Source of the DNA: Bedellia somnulentella
Taxonomy: Eukaryota; Arthropoda; Insecta; Lepidoptera; Bedelliidae
DNA: 64,000 nucleotides
Reading direction: 5' to 3'
Assembly (NCBI GenBank): GCA_963576735.1
Contig: OY755179.1
Location: 4,774,001 to 4,838,000, forward strand
Part shown: positions 1 through 13,043 of the stretch, in pieces
Position numbering within the stretch: the stretch's first letter is position 1
How the letters are laid out: each line of letters opens with the position of its first letter
Translations under genes and position numbers: made by a program
The notes under the pieces: model-generated
The model's database searches: none
The model's input: the letters and a program-made list of their open reading frames with translations, nothing else
Told to the model about the DNA's origin: nothing

Positions 1-285
1 TATTGCATTTGTCTCTGTCTGACGCGACGAGCACGAAAAAGATGCAGGCAGTAAGAATATTGTTTGTAAACAGAGTTCTCTCATTAGTAGTTGAAGTTTG
101 TAGATTCTCTGTCATTCAGTTGATGTTTCGATGCGTTTTCGAGCGCTCGTGCGCGGTACTCAGTTATTTTCGTTCGATAATTTGGCCCGGTTTGCTGAAG
201 ATGATTCGTGTGGGTTTGTTAATAGTGCACTTGACGGATTATGGAAGTTGATAGAGATTTTTCAAGATGTTTGTGGACGGGCGCG
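1..285 (+). promoter_or_regulatory. Candidate promoter, 5'UTR and first coding exon of the MTUS-like gene
   Basis: The stretch is richer in CpG than its surroundings. An arthropod initiator TCAGT sits at 160-164 (A+1 at 162) and GGTTTG at 189-194 falls exactly at +28, matching the first four positions of the DPE consensus. An in-frame TAG at 252-254 precedes ATG 267-269, which has A at -3. The exon would encode MFVDGR and end at 285 before GTGAGT. It leaves one nucleotide, which completes a codon with the two leading bases of the exon at 21489. That phase match has a one in three chance of being accidental. Initiator, DPE, ATG, donor and phase together make this plausible, not proven; other upstream exons may exist outside the window. 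Confidence 0.42.
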
Positions 286-888
286 GTGAGTTTTCAAGTG
301 GTTTTCCGTTAACTGTGTTAAGAATAGGTCGTTTTGATAACGTCCGGTCCAGTTGTTAGCAGAATAGCTTTGGGTCTCGAGGTCGCGGTTTCCATTCCCG
401 ATGTGTATCATATTGATGTGACAAAGTAACCTATACCACATGTGTAACTATGGCTTGTGTAACACTTAAATTGCAAATTTTCCAATTTTCCCAAAAAAAT
501 ATGATAGCTCATAAACCGGTGCTAATGAAATCAAAGAAAAGAAATGCTAATATTAATAGAAGCAAATCAATGAATTCTATATAAAATTTCTTAAAAAAAT
601 AATAATTACATGCTTTTTCTTCTGATATAAGTTATCGTCTGAAAACTTATGTTATGACTTGTTTTTTTACAACTCCCTTTTTAGGAACTCCTTGTATCAT
701 TAATCACAAATAATCACAATAAATTCATATAAAAATATTGATGTTTCAAACATTTTTTACGGTTTTATTTAAACTGTTCTCTGTAATTTATCTTATTTAC
801 GCTCACAATGATAATTTACATTATCAATATTTTATGCATTGTTTTTCAGCGGTTTTTAGTTTTTCATACTATCATAGAACTCTTAACA

Positions 889-1132
889 TACAAATATATA
901 CTTAAGGCTGTAAATCCCAAACAGGGGTAGTCAATGCCTCAGGGTTATAAAATCTTCAGGCACTATTAAATGTTGAGTGTGAAGCATATTCTAAAAAAGT
1001 ATTGTTGAGCATGGGTACCGTGACCTCATCGCCCAACAATATTTAAAAAATTCTATAATTTTTCATTAAAAATACCCTCACTTGCGTAGTAATGGGTTAG
1101 TTCTCTTCTAAGGCGACGATACCCAGCTACAG
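889..1132 (-). repeat. SINE-A, old diverged copy
   Basis: Order of blocks preserved (ACTTAAGGCTGTAAATCCC, TCATCGCCCAACAA, ACCCTCACTTGCG). Confidence 0.65.
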
Positions 1133-2193
1133 TTACAGAATTCAGAAATTAGACATTAAGTGCTCCTATATGAAAATATAGAGTCACACTCAAAACTTGA
1201 TAACAAAGTAAAAAATTAGTACTACATCTCTAAGTTATTAATTTTATCAAAGTCAAAAAAATACAGAACAAAAGCCTATATAATAAAAAAAATAAAGATA
1301 ATAAAAAATAATATAATAATAATAATATATATAATAAAAAAATAAGGAAAATAGAAAGCCTAATACTTTTTTAAATTATAACTTTTTTGTGAACCGAAAG
1401 ATTTAAATTAATTTTACGCCAATAACGTATTATATTACGAATCATCATACTTGTCCGCTTTTCCAAAACCTTTGAGTCAAACGGCCGACTATGTGCAATG
1501 GAAACCTGTAGTTTTAATCATTTCGTGTGTAAATCTTACCAGTATTTTACATGATACACTTGGTAGTACGAATTACTAGATATCCGTCATACATTTGTCA
1601 TTGCAAATTGAAGTGAAAATGCGCGGCTTTCCGTAAATGTATTATTTATGTGGTGCGCGCGATCAGTATAGAACAATGTACACTTTTCCGTAGTTTTGCT
1701 TGCTTTACGCAACTTTCTATTTGAGAGATGATATTTTTCTACCTGCCCACACTGTCATTACATATTACGTGTAGTCTCTATTGTGGGTAGCGATGGCCAA
1801 TTTAATTTGAACTCTCATAAGTAGTAAAATTATACGGTTTGTCTGCTAAAGAAGCGGTGCTTATGTTTACTTGGTACATGTTGGTTCTTTTAAAACTTAA
1901 TACACTACACAAGCCCTTTAATGTTGCCTTTTAATGAATTTTGATTTTTTTTATTTATTTCTTTACATGACGTGGTTGCCGTGAGAAAAGACTTTTAAGG
2001 TACAAGATTGGTATTAGGGTAACGCAAATATTAAGTCACTTCTTGTACAATGTTATCCTTTATTTTTGAATTATACAAACTTGTAGTATAAGAAGATTAA
2101 ATTTTAGCGGCATTACTTAAAACAAAAATGTATTATTATTATTACTAAACAAACATTTAATAAACATTAATATATTTACTAAACATTTATTAT

Positions 2194-2303
2194 TACTATC
2201 TTTTCCCCAATCAACTTCCAAAAGTGGCTGAGGAATTTCTCATTCCAAAGCTCTGGCTACCCCGTTAAGGGATTTATAGCCGTGAGTATATGTATGTATG
2301 TAA
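2194..2303 (+). repeat. SINE-A, 5'-truncated
   Basis: Only the 3' 110 bases with the TATG tail. Confidence 0.82.
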
Positions 2304-3044
2304 AAATGAATTATTTCGAATTGAAAAATAAAAGTCAATACGTACTTTTGACAGCCACATCCTGTATATTATCACGACATCAACTTTCCATCTTGCACAA
2401 AGTGTCTCGATCTGGTTCAATGAACAAAATTTTGTCCAGGAAAAGAAATATAAACCACCAAAGAAATACCTAATTAAACCTTTCGAGATACTTCTTAATA
2501 TACTTATTATCATAACTCGTTCGATTTTTGTATATAATTGTATAAAATATATAAAAGAAACGAGCAATTGAAATTTAAAATAGAGTCAGCTACCGTGGTG
2601 GTCATTAATAGTTATTTTTCAAAAGCAATTACTCGTATAGAAACAACAAGATCAAGTGACCTTTCTGCCATATAAAGTATGATTGCATTATTTTTTCTTT
2701 TATAAATCAAGATGCAGTGCATTTCCTGCTTGCACTGACCTTGGACAAATAAATTGCATAGCGACTGAATTACTTATTAGTATTCAGGCGTGTATGTAGA
2801 AATGATTTGCATCATTGAGGCGTTTTTCAAAAGGAGGTATAAACATGTTAAATGAGATAAATTCAAATTTCAAATATAATATAAATTATCATTATAAATT
2901 CAAATATAATATAAATTCTCATTATACACAAAGTTCTATGTCTTGTGTAATTTTTGGTGACTGTGCCTGAGAGAGAATATACATACACAACCACATAAAC
3001 AGCACAAGCAAGTACCCTGTCCCGAGAGCTGCTTAAGTGACTAA

Positions 3045-3182
3045 CGCCCGATTTCTGAATTGAGTATTCCAGCTGAGAACAACTTAAGTATCGTTCTGTC
3101 GCATTTAAATCTTAACAACTGAATGAGACAAAACGATACTTAAGTCGTTCTCAGCTTGAATACTCAATTCAGAAATCGGGCG
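3045..3182. mobile_element. 138-bp palindromic MITE with TAA duplication
   Basis: Near-perfect inverted repeat of about 52 bp per arm beginning CGCCCGATTTCTGAATTGAG. TAA is duplicated at 3042-3044 and 3183-3185, as for PIF/Harbinger elements. No coding capacity. Confidence 0.9.
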
Positions 3183-3784
3183 TAAGTTTAGGTTTGATAC
3201 CCCACTTTGATCTAGATTAGATACTATTTCCTATGTTTCAAAAAACTTAAAGAAGTGATGTTATTAAAACATTCTAAATATTTTCGAGTCACTAAATTGA
3301 TTGTTTTATTTAGTTGTGATAGTTTTATAAATATTTCTAAAATATCATAACAAAACTGAATCGCAGCATATTTAAAATAAAATAAATGGAAAAGCATTTG
3401 TCAATAAACTCAGAAAAGTTGAAGTATATAAAGATCTACGTATATAAAGAGTATCGCGCAAATGTTTCTTTAAAGCGAAGCATGAGAATAGGAATAATCG
3501 ATCAACAAATCCGGGCCTACCTAAATTTAAATTATTTTGGATATTAGAAGCAGGACTATTTTAAAATATTAATTAAATTAAATTCCCTCAAGTGCGCTAT
3601 TTATTGCACAAGTGATAGCCATTTTGAGGACTTTTGCTCATTTCTCTTAATCTTCGCAAACATGTTTCCCTTTTGTAAAACGTTGTAATGAGACTTTCTA
3701 TGTAGTTGTTTACTAAGCTTAAAATACCATACATATAATCTGATGAAAAAAATAATATATAAAATATAGGGAAATACAAACACA

Positions 3785-3935
3785 AATATACATACATATA
3801 CTCACGCCATTATTTCGCACTAGGGGACTATCAATCGCCATTTTGTACGATCCATGCAAACCTCTCTAGTTTCGTTAACGTGTATTAATCTTTTCAAACA
3901 GCTCTTTTATTCTTCATAAATCGGATACCTGCCAA
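3785..3935 (-). repeat. SINE-B copy
   Basis: ATATACTCACGCCATTATTT, ATCGCCATTTTGTACGAT, CAAACCTCTCTAG. Confidence 0.7.
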
Positions 3936-4794
3936 GAAAACAGTTTTTTTTATGTATGTGAGGGAAGCAAGGGTATTTTGCTAAGGATAGTACGAAATGG
4001 CGATCGAGCCTATTTGAATGACAATTAATGTGTTAGTATTAGTTGATTAGAATGTTGTAAGAGACTATCTACCATTATTTTATTTTATTTGTATTAAAAC
4101 ATAAGTCAAATATAGTTAATTATACAATTTAAAAAATAATACCTAATTGGAAGATATAGAGTTTCCTGAATAGATACACGTATTTTAACAAAGAGAGAAG
4201 TAAAGAAGACATAAAAAACACTTATACATACAAATGTTGAAAGGATCGCTCTTACTTTATGCAATTTTTATTAATATTGGGCAGATACTACAAATTTACC
4301 ACAAAACATGTATTTGACGAGTTAAAAATAATGATAGCTCTAATATTCCGTTCTATAATAATTTATGATCTGGCAAAAAGCCATTGTTTAATGGCGATTC
4401 TAAGGCCGATGTTTCAAGGTTGCGGACTGACCTCTTCTACCTCCTGAATCCATAGTGATCAGACTTAGTGTTAAACGTTCATTGTTTTATTCATAAGGTG
4501 TTGAATACCACATTGGAGATAGACGGTCTTGGATTCCGTGGTATGTTTCCGTTCCATTTTAGTGTCTGATGCATATTTAATACTAGTTCTAGTGTCTGGG
4601 TAAAAAATATGTTGGTTTTGGTAGCTAGTAGTAGTAGATTTATTTTTCATAAAAAAATTAAACTTTCTCGATTTAGAATAGAATTACTCCATTTATTTTT
4701 AGTTACATTATAATCCAAACTTTTAAAAAAAATATGTTATTTAGTAGAAATTCAATTGGCTAATTTATGAATTTTTATTAGTTAAAAGTTTATG

Positions 4795-5019
4795 GTTGTG
4801 TAGTGTCAGCTTAGAATAACACTACCCGTAGGTGATCGTAAGAGGCGACTAAGGGTATAGGGGCTTTTTAAATGATTTTTGGGCGATGTGGTAGGAGACC
4901 CATCACCAACAACCTTTAATTTACCATCTTTTTCCCACTAAACTTTCCAAAAGTGGCAGAGGTATTTCTACTCTGGCTACCCCGTTAAGGGATTTATAGC
5001 CGTGAGTATATGTATGTAT
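4795..5019 (+). mobile_element. SINE-A copy
   Basis: Both ends recognisable; small internal deletion near CTCTGGCTACC. Confidence 0.85.
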
Positions 5020-5720
5020 TAGTTAAAGTATAATCCTAAAAGAGCAAATCTAAGTATCAGATTAAAAGACACACTTACACCTATAGATTATCATATTATC
5101 AAATCAATAGAAAAAGTAACAATTTCAATTCTCTCCAGTTTTAACAACCATAAACTGACAAATAAATCTACAGTGTATTTGCTTCGACGCACATCCGCAG
5201 AGACGTATGTTACAATAACTACTCTGCGGGGAAAGTTGGAAAGTCTTGTTAAACGTACAGATCGTTTGAAAATTTTATAGTTATCGACAAGTTAGAGCGT
5301 TCGACGTACATTGACGGTTTTCAATCAATGATAATAATATTATTTATCGTTTAACCGTCAGTTATTGGAGTTCAATGCAATAATGACTTCCTGGTTGCAG
5401 TGGTAAGTGATTTTCGAAAGTCAGTTGATGAGTTGGTTAGGGTTGAAAACTTATCTTAGGTCAAACTCTAAGTAACAGTTTATTACACTGTGAATGTTTA
5501 CAATATCTTATTGTTTCACGAATTGGATGTCTTAACCTGAGTGTTTTGTTTCCGTCCAATTTCAAAATCGCAATGGCTGGCGTGACGACTGCATGCAGCA
5601 AAATACAATGAAAACAAAACATGAGTCAAGAGGAAACACAAAGATAGAGAGATTATACTTCAACAATCCAGAGTTACTATACATACATAGCAATACACAA
5701 AAACTATAAAATAATTAAAC

Positions 5721-5990
5721 ATACATACATACATATACTCACGGCTATAAATCCCATGAAGGGGTAGCCAGAGCTAGGGAATTAGAAATTCCTCAGCCAC
5801 TTTTGGAAGTTGCGTGGTGAAAAGATGGTGAAATGAAGGTTTTTGGTGACGGGTCTCCAACCGCATCGCCCAAAAATCCCTTAAAAGCCCTAATACCGTT
5901 AGTCGCCTCTTACGTACACCCACCGGAAGAAATGGGGTAGTGCTATTCTAAGCCGGCACTACACAGCACTAATAAAACTTTATTATATTT
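5721..5990 (-). mobile_element. SINE-A, full-length copy
   Basis: 12-bp duplication AAATAATTAAAC (5709-5720, 5991-6002). Confidence 0.9.
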
Positions 5991-8441
5991 AAATAATTAA
6001 ACTTTTTTGATTTTGATGATTAAAGAACCGGATCCAAACAATCCCTTCACTCAAACAAAGCTATCAGTGTACGCGATGGTGGTAATTGTAACGCAAATCA
6101 TTTACGACGCAAATGCAAGCTGGTGCCAAAAGACGGGCGCATGCTTGGAATATAAAACACCATTACACCCGATATTTAAACCATGCATGTAATCCATTAC
6201 CGGTTTTATATACAAGTAATTCTGTACTCTCGATAACAACCTGCGTTGGGTGCTGAGGTGTGGTGAGGCTGACATGTGTGTTATTTTGGTACCAGGTTTT
6301 AGTGTTGCCAACAATGTTACAATACTTTCTAGTTTAATGTGTGACGAGAACTTTAAGTTATGTCTTGCCATATGCGTTTTCATTTTAATTTGTTCCGTGC
6401 TTTAGAGCATTAGGATGTTGGTTTGGGTTGAAATTAAATTAATTATTGGATCACATTGGCATGAAAACTGGAATTTTAGTACAATGCGTGTTTAAGTTGA
6501 ATTAAATAGTGTTTTTAGAAGAGTTCTGTTGGATATATAAGAATGAAATGAAAGTTATTAACATCCTCATGTCCTTCTTAATATCTAATAAGGACATGAG
6601 GCAACAGCCCGAAGCTAAAACATGAAAAAAATTTATAATATAATATGCCGTCAGCACACAGAAATTCCATCGGGACTGACACAAATATAAAAACATGCCT
6701 ACAGCCTATATTTTATCTGTTCATCCACCAGTCTGTCAATAGACACATCACGTTTGAAACATTTCGACACATTTCCTGAAATCGAATACAAGTTGTAAAC
6801 GCACGCATATAACATAAATGTGGTAACGTAATCCTACCAATAATCGAACGTTAAAAGCTTGTGTAACCGGCGATTGATTTAATTATGGGGAAATTCTATC
6901 GATATATGACTTATATACTGTACTTAAGTACTGTAAATAACTTACTCATGTATTTGCCATTAATTTACATTCTGGAAGACAGACACTATGTACAGTCATA
7001 TCAACTTTATTCTTTAGCTGACCTGATAATCTTATCTTGTTCACATATCACCTTGTCATAAAAATCACCAAACATCTAATATTAATTCTTATTCTTCTTT
7101 GTTTAGACAGTATGTCTTTTTAATCGTTTTTATCCCTACGTCTACTTGCGCTATTAATTCCCATTAGGATTTTCAGTTACTGTAGACCTATTTTTATTTG
7201 GGCTTGATAAATCATCCCTAAAATAGTTTTATTATTTGTATTTGTGTCTCAATCTCAGCATTGTTGTGTTTTAAATTTTATCAATAATTATATATTGTGT
7301 TTTAATTTGATTTAAACGATCAACATTAAAATTAAATAATTACTCTTATTCTTTTGTAATCATAAATCAACCACATATAAATTAACCGCAAAATGATTTA
7401 TTCATAATTTTATATTTATTTATTTACAAACATAGTGTTAGTGTTTGAATGTTTCTGATTTTATTATGTTTTATGTTTTTAAACTTTCTTCTTCTTTCAG
7501 TGCCTCAGTATTTTGTACTTTGTCGCTTTTAATGTTACAATAATTCACCACATGTATGTACTTAATGTCACTCATTGCAGCAGTAGAACCGAATACTTAT
7601 AAAGATGCGCTGTCGAGCAACTGTACTTGCGCTATTTCCTATCCTAGTGCCAATGATCGAGTATTCAAAACATGCGCTACGTGCAACTGTATCTCCGTTA
7701 TCTCTCACTTAAACTACTGTAGCGTGAAGACATTTTTTTTTTCAATTAGTATTCGATTCGTGTAATTAAATGATTGTTGTTTCTTAAATCGTTTTTTGTG
7801 TCACTTAAATAGTGACTTTATTATTTTGTAAGATATGATGCTTTCTCTCTGCTCAGGAAAACATGAGAAAACATTGGACTGGAATATAATTGAGATCGAA
7901 AGTAAAAAGAAGTACTGGAACTCCACTAATATTATTCCAATACAATAAGTAATTATATATGTGTAATTTAATTTGAACTAAATACTTTTATCTTGAACGA
8001 TTTGTTACCATTCATATTAATGGCACAGCTATTCGAATATATTTCAATCAGTCACTGTTACTCGCAACAAGAAATTCATTACAAGAAAGTTTTACTCGAA
8101 CATAACGTTGGCAAAACACTAAGCATAATTAAAAAAATAGTACAAAAAGTGCAATTTATTCATCTCATAAAGTCTATTTCTAGCTTAGACTGCTTATCTT
8201 CCGTTCCGATGCGCAAACACATCACGATGATCCGCGATAACGGAACAACGGAACAAGGCCCCTCCATCTTTAATCGCTGTTGTGGTAAAACGGAATTGTT
8301 ACAAGTGAAAGACATGCTTTGTTTCCGACGAAATTGCGAGAAGAAAAGATTCATATCTTAATTTTCGCACTGTTTTTGTTCTACGACTTTCTAAGCTCTT
8401 TAATTAGAATTACATACGATTTACTTTATACTGACTTACTT

Positions 8442-8565
8442 ATACTCACGCCCATTATTCCCATTGGGGTAGGCAGAGACTATCGATCGCCACTTAGTAC
8501 GATTTTGACAAACCTCTCTTGCTTCCCTTACATTCATTATTCTTCTCATACATGCTGTTTTATTA
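8442..8565 (-). repeat. SINE-B copy
   Basis: CTCACGCCCATTATTCCCAT, GGGGTAGGCAGAGACTATCG. Confidence 0.72.
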
Positions 8566-8607
8566 TCATACTTTATATTACTGGTATTTATATTCACTTC
8601 ACTTAAC

Positions 8608-8800
8608 TGAAAAGAGTTGGCTTTAAAATGTTAGTAACCCATTTCTTCCTAAGGGGGCCGTTCGAGGCTACTAAGGGTATTAGAGCTTTTGAAGTTGTTT
8701 TACGTTTGATGAAGCTAGACCTATCACTAACCATCTTTTATTTTATATTTTTCCCTGCTCAACATCCAAAACAGGCTGAGGAATTTTCAATTGTGTAGCT
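8608..8800 (+). repeat. SINE-A, old diverged copy
   Basis: ACCCATTTCTTCCTAAGGGG, GGCTACTAAGGGTATTAGAG and AACAGGCTGAGGAATTT remain. Confidence 0.6.
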
Positions 8801-9791
8801 GTGACTATCTGACTTTTCGTCAAACTTTAATGATACAAAAGTGTATATTATTATATTTGCAAATCAAATGTGTGTAATTTTATAAAAAAAGAACTCCTAT
8901 TAGAAATGTAATAGTCAAAATTGAAACAATATATGAAATGGAATTTTAAAGTACTCATAGAGATATTAGAGCTATTCAAGAGTGAGGTGAGAACATATGA
9001 ATAAACATGTTTGTCAATCAGTTTAAGAACATCACTCTGAGCGTGGGTATTCTATAAACCTTCAAAGTTACCATACTTTGTCATTCACAAATTGTGACTG
9101 GTGTTTTTGGAGCTACAATCTCAACTTCCGTGTTATTTTAAATAGTTTACTTTAAATAGTTATTTTAAATACATACAATTAGTAAAATCTACCAATTTCA
9201 CTTAAAGCCTAGTAAATCACGGAAGAGCGTAAATAAAGCATTTTCAAATACCTGAACATAAATAAATAAAAAATGAATGACTACAGCATACTAATTTTAA
9301 AAGTGCAAACAAATTTATCGTTTCGAAGGTAAGTAAGAAGTGATTGATGATATAAAATGCTATAGTTTTACCGATAAATAAATATAACAGTAACAACTAA
9401 ACACGCCACCACAAACAGATGTTAAAACTGAAGTCTCCGACCAAATTTTTTGAAGTAGATGATGATGTATTCCTGTTATCCCTCATCAGGGACATAGGGC
9501 CCGACGATTATAGAAGTAGAATCCACAATTCTCGCATCATTCATACACACGAAGCACTTCATATGTCATCACAACTCTGCCGGTCAATTCCCAAATGACC
9601 AGCGCCCACGCGCCTGCGCTGACCTCCGGCTTCATCGCTCAAATTGCTACAGCGAGATTTTAACTCGGTTATGTGATTGCTATTTTATGGGCTACTTTGC
9701 TATTGTATCTGTCATGGCTTAAAGGTACTTTACTTATCTATCAAATAGGCGATATATCTTGGTATATTACGTTATATATTTTGGTTTCCCT

Positions 9792-11245
9792 CACCGTTAA
9801 CAACCGTGATAAATTGGCTTATTCCACTTTTCCCCGTTGACAATCCCCGTCAACGGGGAAAAGTGAACTTTTTGTTCACAAATCCCCGTTAACACAAATT
9901 GGAGCGTGTAATGGGGATTAGTGAACTAAAAAGTTCATAAATCCCCGTTACGTTAAAAATAAAATAATCATGTTAGAATCAGGTACATTCTATTTATTAT
10001 TGGATAAGAACTCACTTATTGATTATTGTTATAATCAAATTAAATAAAATTTAAGCTTGATTACAACACCATTTATACTAAAATCAAAATTTTTACTATT
10101 ATTTACGTTTCTTCGATAATGATAGAGCTATTAATAACAAAACGTAAGTACAAACTATAAAATAAAATACGCTTATCATAAAGACGCTTAGGTATATTAT
10201 TTTGAATTAATAATTGTAACAATCTGTGATTTTACCCACTGTCAATCAATCTCTGATTTTATTATGTTATGAATGTTATGTTTTAATGTGATTTTATTAT
10301 GTTATGAATGTTATGTTTTAATGTATCTTTTTAATTAATACATGTAACAAACTGTGATTTTGTTAGGCGTGTTAAGTAAATTTAACTATTAAACTGTAAT
10401 TGTAGGCAGTAAGAAATGTAAAATCAGTTATTACTTGAAAGTAACTGTCTGTATTTTATTTTATAGTTTTATTTTATACTGTAATTGTAGGCAGTAAGAA
10501 ATGTAAAATCAGTTATTACTTGAAAGTAACTGTCTGTATTTTATTTTATAGTTTGTACTTACGTTTTGTTATTAACAGCTCTATTATTATCGAAGAAACG
10601 TAAATAATAGTAAAAAATTTGATTTTAGTATAAATGGTGTTGTAATCAAGCTTAAATTTTATTTAATTTGATTATAACAATAATCAATAAGTGAGTTCTT
10701 ATCCAATAATAAATAGAAGGTACCTGATTCTAACATGATTATTTTATTTTTAACGTAACGGGGATTAATGAACTTTTTAGTTCACTAATCCCCGTTACAC
10801 GCTCCAATTTGTGTTAACGGGGATTTGTGAACAAAAAGTTCACTTTTCCCCGTTGACGGGGATTGTCAACGGGGAAAAGTGGAATAAGCCGATAAATTAA
10901 CCACACATTTGTCTTTAGAAAAGACAAATTGGTGTAGGCCCGACCCGGGATTTGAACACTAGTCGCTTGCACGTCAACCGGTGTTCTACCCACTGAGCTA
11001 TCACGTCGTAGCTCGTGAGGAAACCCACATGGCTGAGTTATACTTAGTCATGTGACAGTGTATTCGTACAAAAACGGAGATAGGCCTGCCCACTATCACG
11101 TGAGTACACTGTCCATGCAAAACGTGGGTACTCTGAACACCAGGTCACAAAGTCACGTGATGTTCAGAAGTATTAGTACCTCTGCCAACCCCTTCGGGGA
11201 TATTCGGCGTGAACGTTTATGTTATGTTATGTTATATATTTGTAT
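9792..11245. repeat. SINE-C copy with its 5' half inverted and a foldback transposon inside
   Basis: 9792-9815 plus 10891-11010 is the head (tRNA-like part) of SINE-C in minus orientation. 11013-11245 is the remaining body in plus orientation, beginning exactly where the inverted part stops (CGTGAGGAAACCC) and ending in TTATG repeats. Box B complement GATTTGAACACTA and box A complement CTACCCACTGAGCTATCAC are recognisable. Confidence 0.8.
9816..10890. mobile_element. 1075-bp foldback DNA transposon with about 350-bp inverted repeats
   Basis: The 8-bp duplication GATAAATT flanks it (9808-9815, 10891-10898). The ends read GGCTTATTCCACTTTTCCCC and its complement. The arms run inward to about 10170 and from about 10540, including nested palindromes around CCCCGTTGACAATCCCCGTC. 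The centre has an about 80-bp tandem duplication (10396-10556) and a short tandem repeat (10254-10325). No transposase. It sits inside a SINE-C copy. Confidence 0.92.
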
Positions 11246-11324
11246 TTTAGGGGTTATTGAATGGGTGATATTTAACGGCACATGAAAAACGACGTATACT
11301 TCGTACATAGAGATATTCATGACT

Positions 11325-11410
11325 TTAGTGGAAGAGGTAGCTAGATTATAGGAAATTCCCTAGCTACTTTTGGAAGTTGAGTAAGGAAAAGATTGTAATA
11401 TAATTGTGCT
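11325..11410 (-). repeat. SINE-A fragment
   Basis: CTAGCTACTTTTGGAAGTTG and neighbouring AAAAGATTGTAA. Confidence 0.6.
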
Positions 11411-11675
11411 TTTAATGATCTTATTTATTTATTCAGTAAAACGTGGGTACTCCGAAAAACAGGTGACTAATAGTAATTAGGTAATTAAAATCGGGTTTTC
11501 AATTTTCCAAACAAAGACTTCAATTTTATTTATATTTATGGATATATTGAGATTAGTAGAATTATGCAGTTATATTGTCAACTAATAAAATCCATGTGTG
11601 TTTAATAGTAAATTGGATTAAAAACCCAACAAAATAACTCAAACTCAGACTAACAAAGCGAAATAATAATACACT

Positions 11676-12056
11676 CACATGAAAAAATTGGTGGATGTGA
11701 ACGAAGCAAGAGAGGTTTGCCAGGATCTTACAAAGTGGGGTTCGATAGTCAAAAAAAAGTCGAAAAGTTTATTTTTCAAAATAAAGTTAAATACTAACAT
11801 TTTTTGAACCACAAAGTTTTAAATTAATCGGTAATCCGTTGCTTCTGTCTGCTACATTTTTTCATTTTTTCAAAATATGGTTTGTACAGTTATAAACATG
11901 TTTTTACTTTATAAAAGATTTTCTATGCGACCAAACCAAACGCTAGTTTGACATAATTAAAATAAATTGTCCATCACAAAAAACCAATCACATAACGTGA
12001 GAAGTAGTCTCTGCCTATCCCAATGGGAACTCACGGCGTGAATATATGTATGTATG
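11676..12056 (+). repeat. SINE-B copy split by a 250-bp AT-rich insert
   Basis: Halves 11676-11751 and 12003-12056; TAGTC at both junctions suggests a 5-bp duplication. Confidence 0.6.
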
Positions 12057-12643
12057 ATTAGGATAGACTATGTAACCAGAGAAATGCCCCGTCAGTGTCG
12101 ATTATTTCCATTACTTGTATCGTTGACAGCGAGTCCTTATTAAGATTGATGTAGTCCATCAATATACTAAAATTTGATTTGTTACGAAATTTATGTATAA
12201 AACGTTCGTTTGTCTGCGTGTTCGTTTTATTGGTGTTTTAGATATTTCCATAATTACGTCTTGATTTTTGTTTTGGGTTTGGTGGAAAGCAGAAGGTGGA
12301 CATTACTAAGAATATTGCTAATGTTATTATTTTTATTTATCCTATTTGTTAGCATTTTTTTTAATCTGTGCCTGAACTGTTAAATATAAAGAAACAACAC
12401 ATATAGAGATTCCTAAAAAACTGTCTTAAACAAAACAGCAGCTTTAATTCAACAGTTTTTTACACTCTTGTAAAATTATATAGGAATGAGCGATGAAAAA
12501 CAATGAATTAACTCTTGCCAAGTATAAATCTAACTTGTATTTAGAAAACCGTCAAATATATTTGAAGTCTTTGTATGGTTCTAAGAAGTAATTGATAAGT
12601 TGAACGAACACATAATCGTTAACAAGTCAAATACTGGTTGCCT

Positions 12644-12770
12644 AGCACGAGCGCTATTTTATCGACACGATAACGGTTAGAATGAGATGACAGTACACGA
12701 TACTAAGTAAGTGCGTAAGAGATGGCTGTTTTATACCACGCGATATCTGGTTAAAAGGCCGCTCGTATTA
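12644..12770. mobile_element. Short TIR element, uninterrupted copy
   Basis: About 125 bp, AGCACGAGCGC at the left and a decayed GCTCGTATTAGCG at the right. Counterpart of the element at 53994-54316 without the nested MITE. Confidence 0.7.
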
Positions 12771-13043
12771 GCGATGCTGTTGTATACACACGACGCACAG
12801 TAAGCAAACTTCACACAAACACAAATGTCATTGGGTCATTGTAGTTGTGAGTTTGCGTAATTATCAAACAATCAGCTATTTGTCATTCATATTGTGTAGC
12901 GTTTGATTGCGTATTTCGATAAAAAGTTGTTTGGGATGCTAATGTCAAAATTATGCTAAAATAGTATAATATATTTTTTATCGATCGTTATCCAATTACT
13001 CTGTCCACAAGTTTTGTGTAGGTTGGTGAGGTTATATTATAAT

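Larger units (their letters stand above)
286..9807. other. AT-rich intronic or intergenic sequence with scattered repeats
   Basis: Apart from the repeats listed separately, no exon with convincing splice borders and protein pattern was found here. ORFs such as 7993-8361 (122 codons) have no recognisable motif and no coding-like composition. Confidence 0.55.

Noticed and set aside
6564..6602. Small hairpin CCTCATGTCCTT/AAGGACATGAGG as a microRNA precursor
   Set aside because: Arms are only about 12 bp, too short for a precursor.
7993..8361. 122-codon open frame
   Set aside because: Starts from a non-ATG codon, has no family motif, no splice context and low-complexity AT-rich codons; treated as chance.
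9941..10890. CRISPR-like spaced repeats
   Set aside because: The repeated words are arms of a foldback transposon in a eukaryotic genome, not an array.
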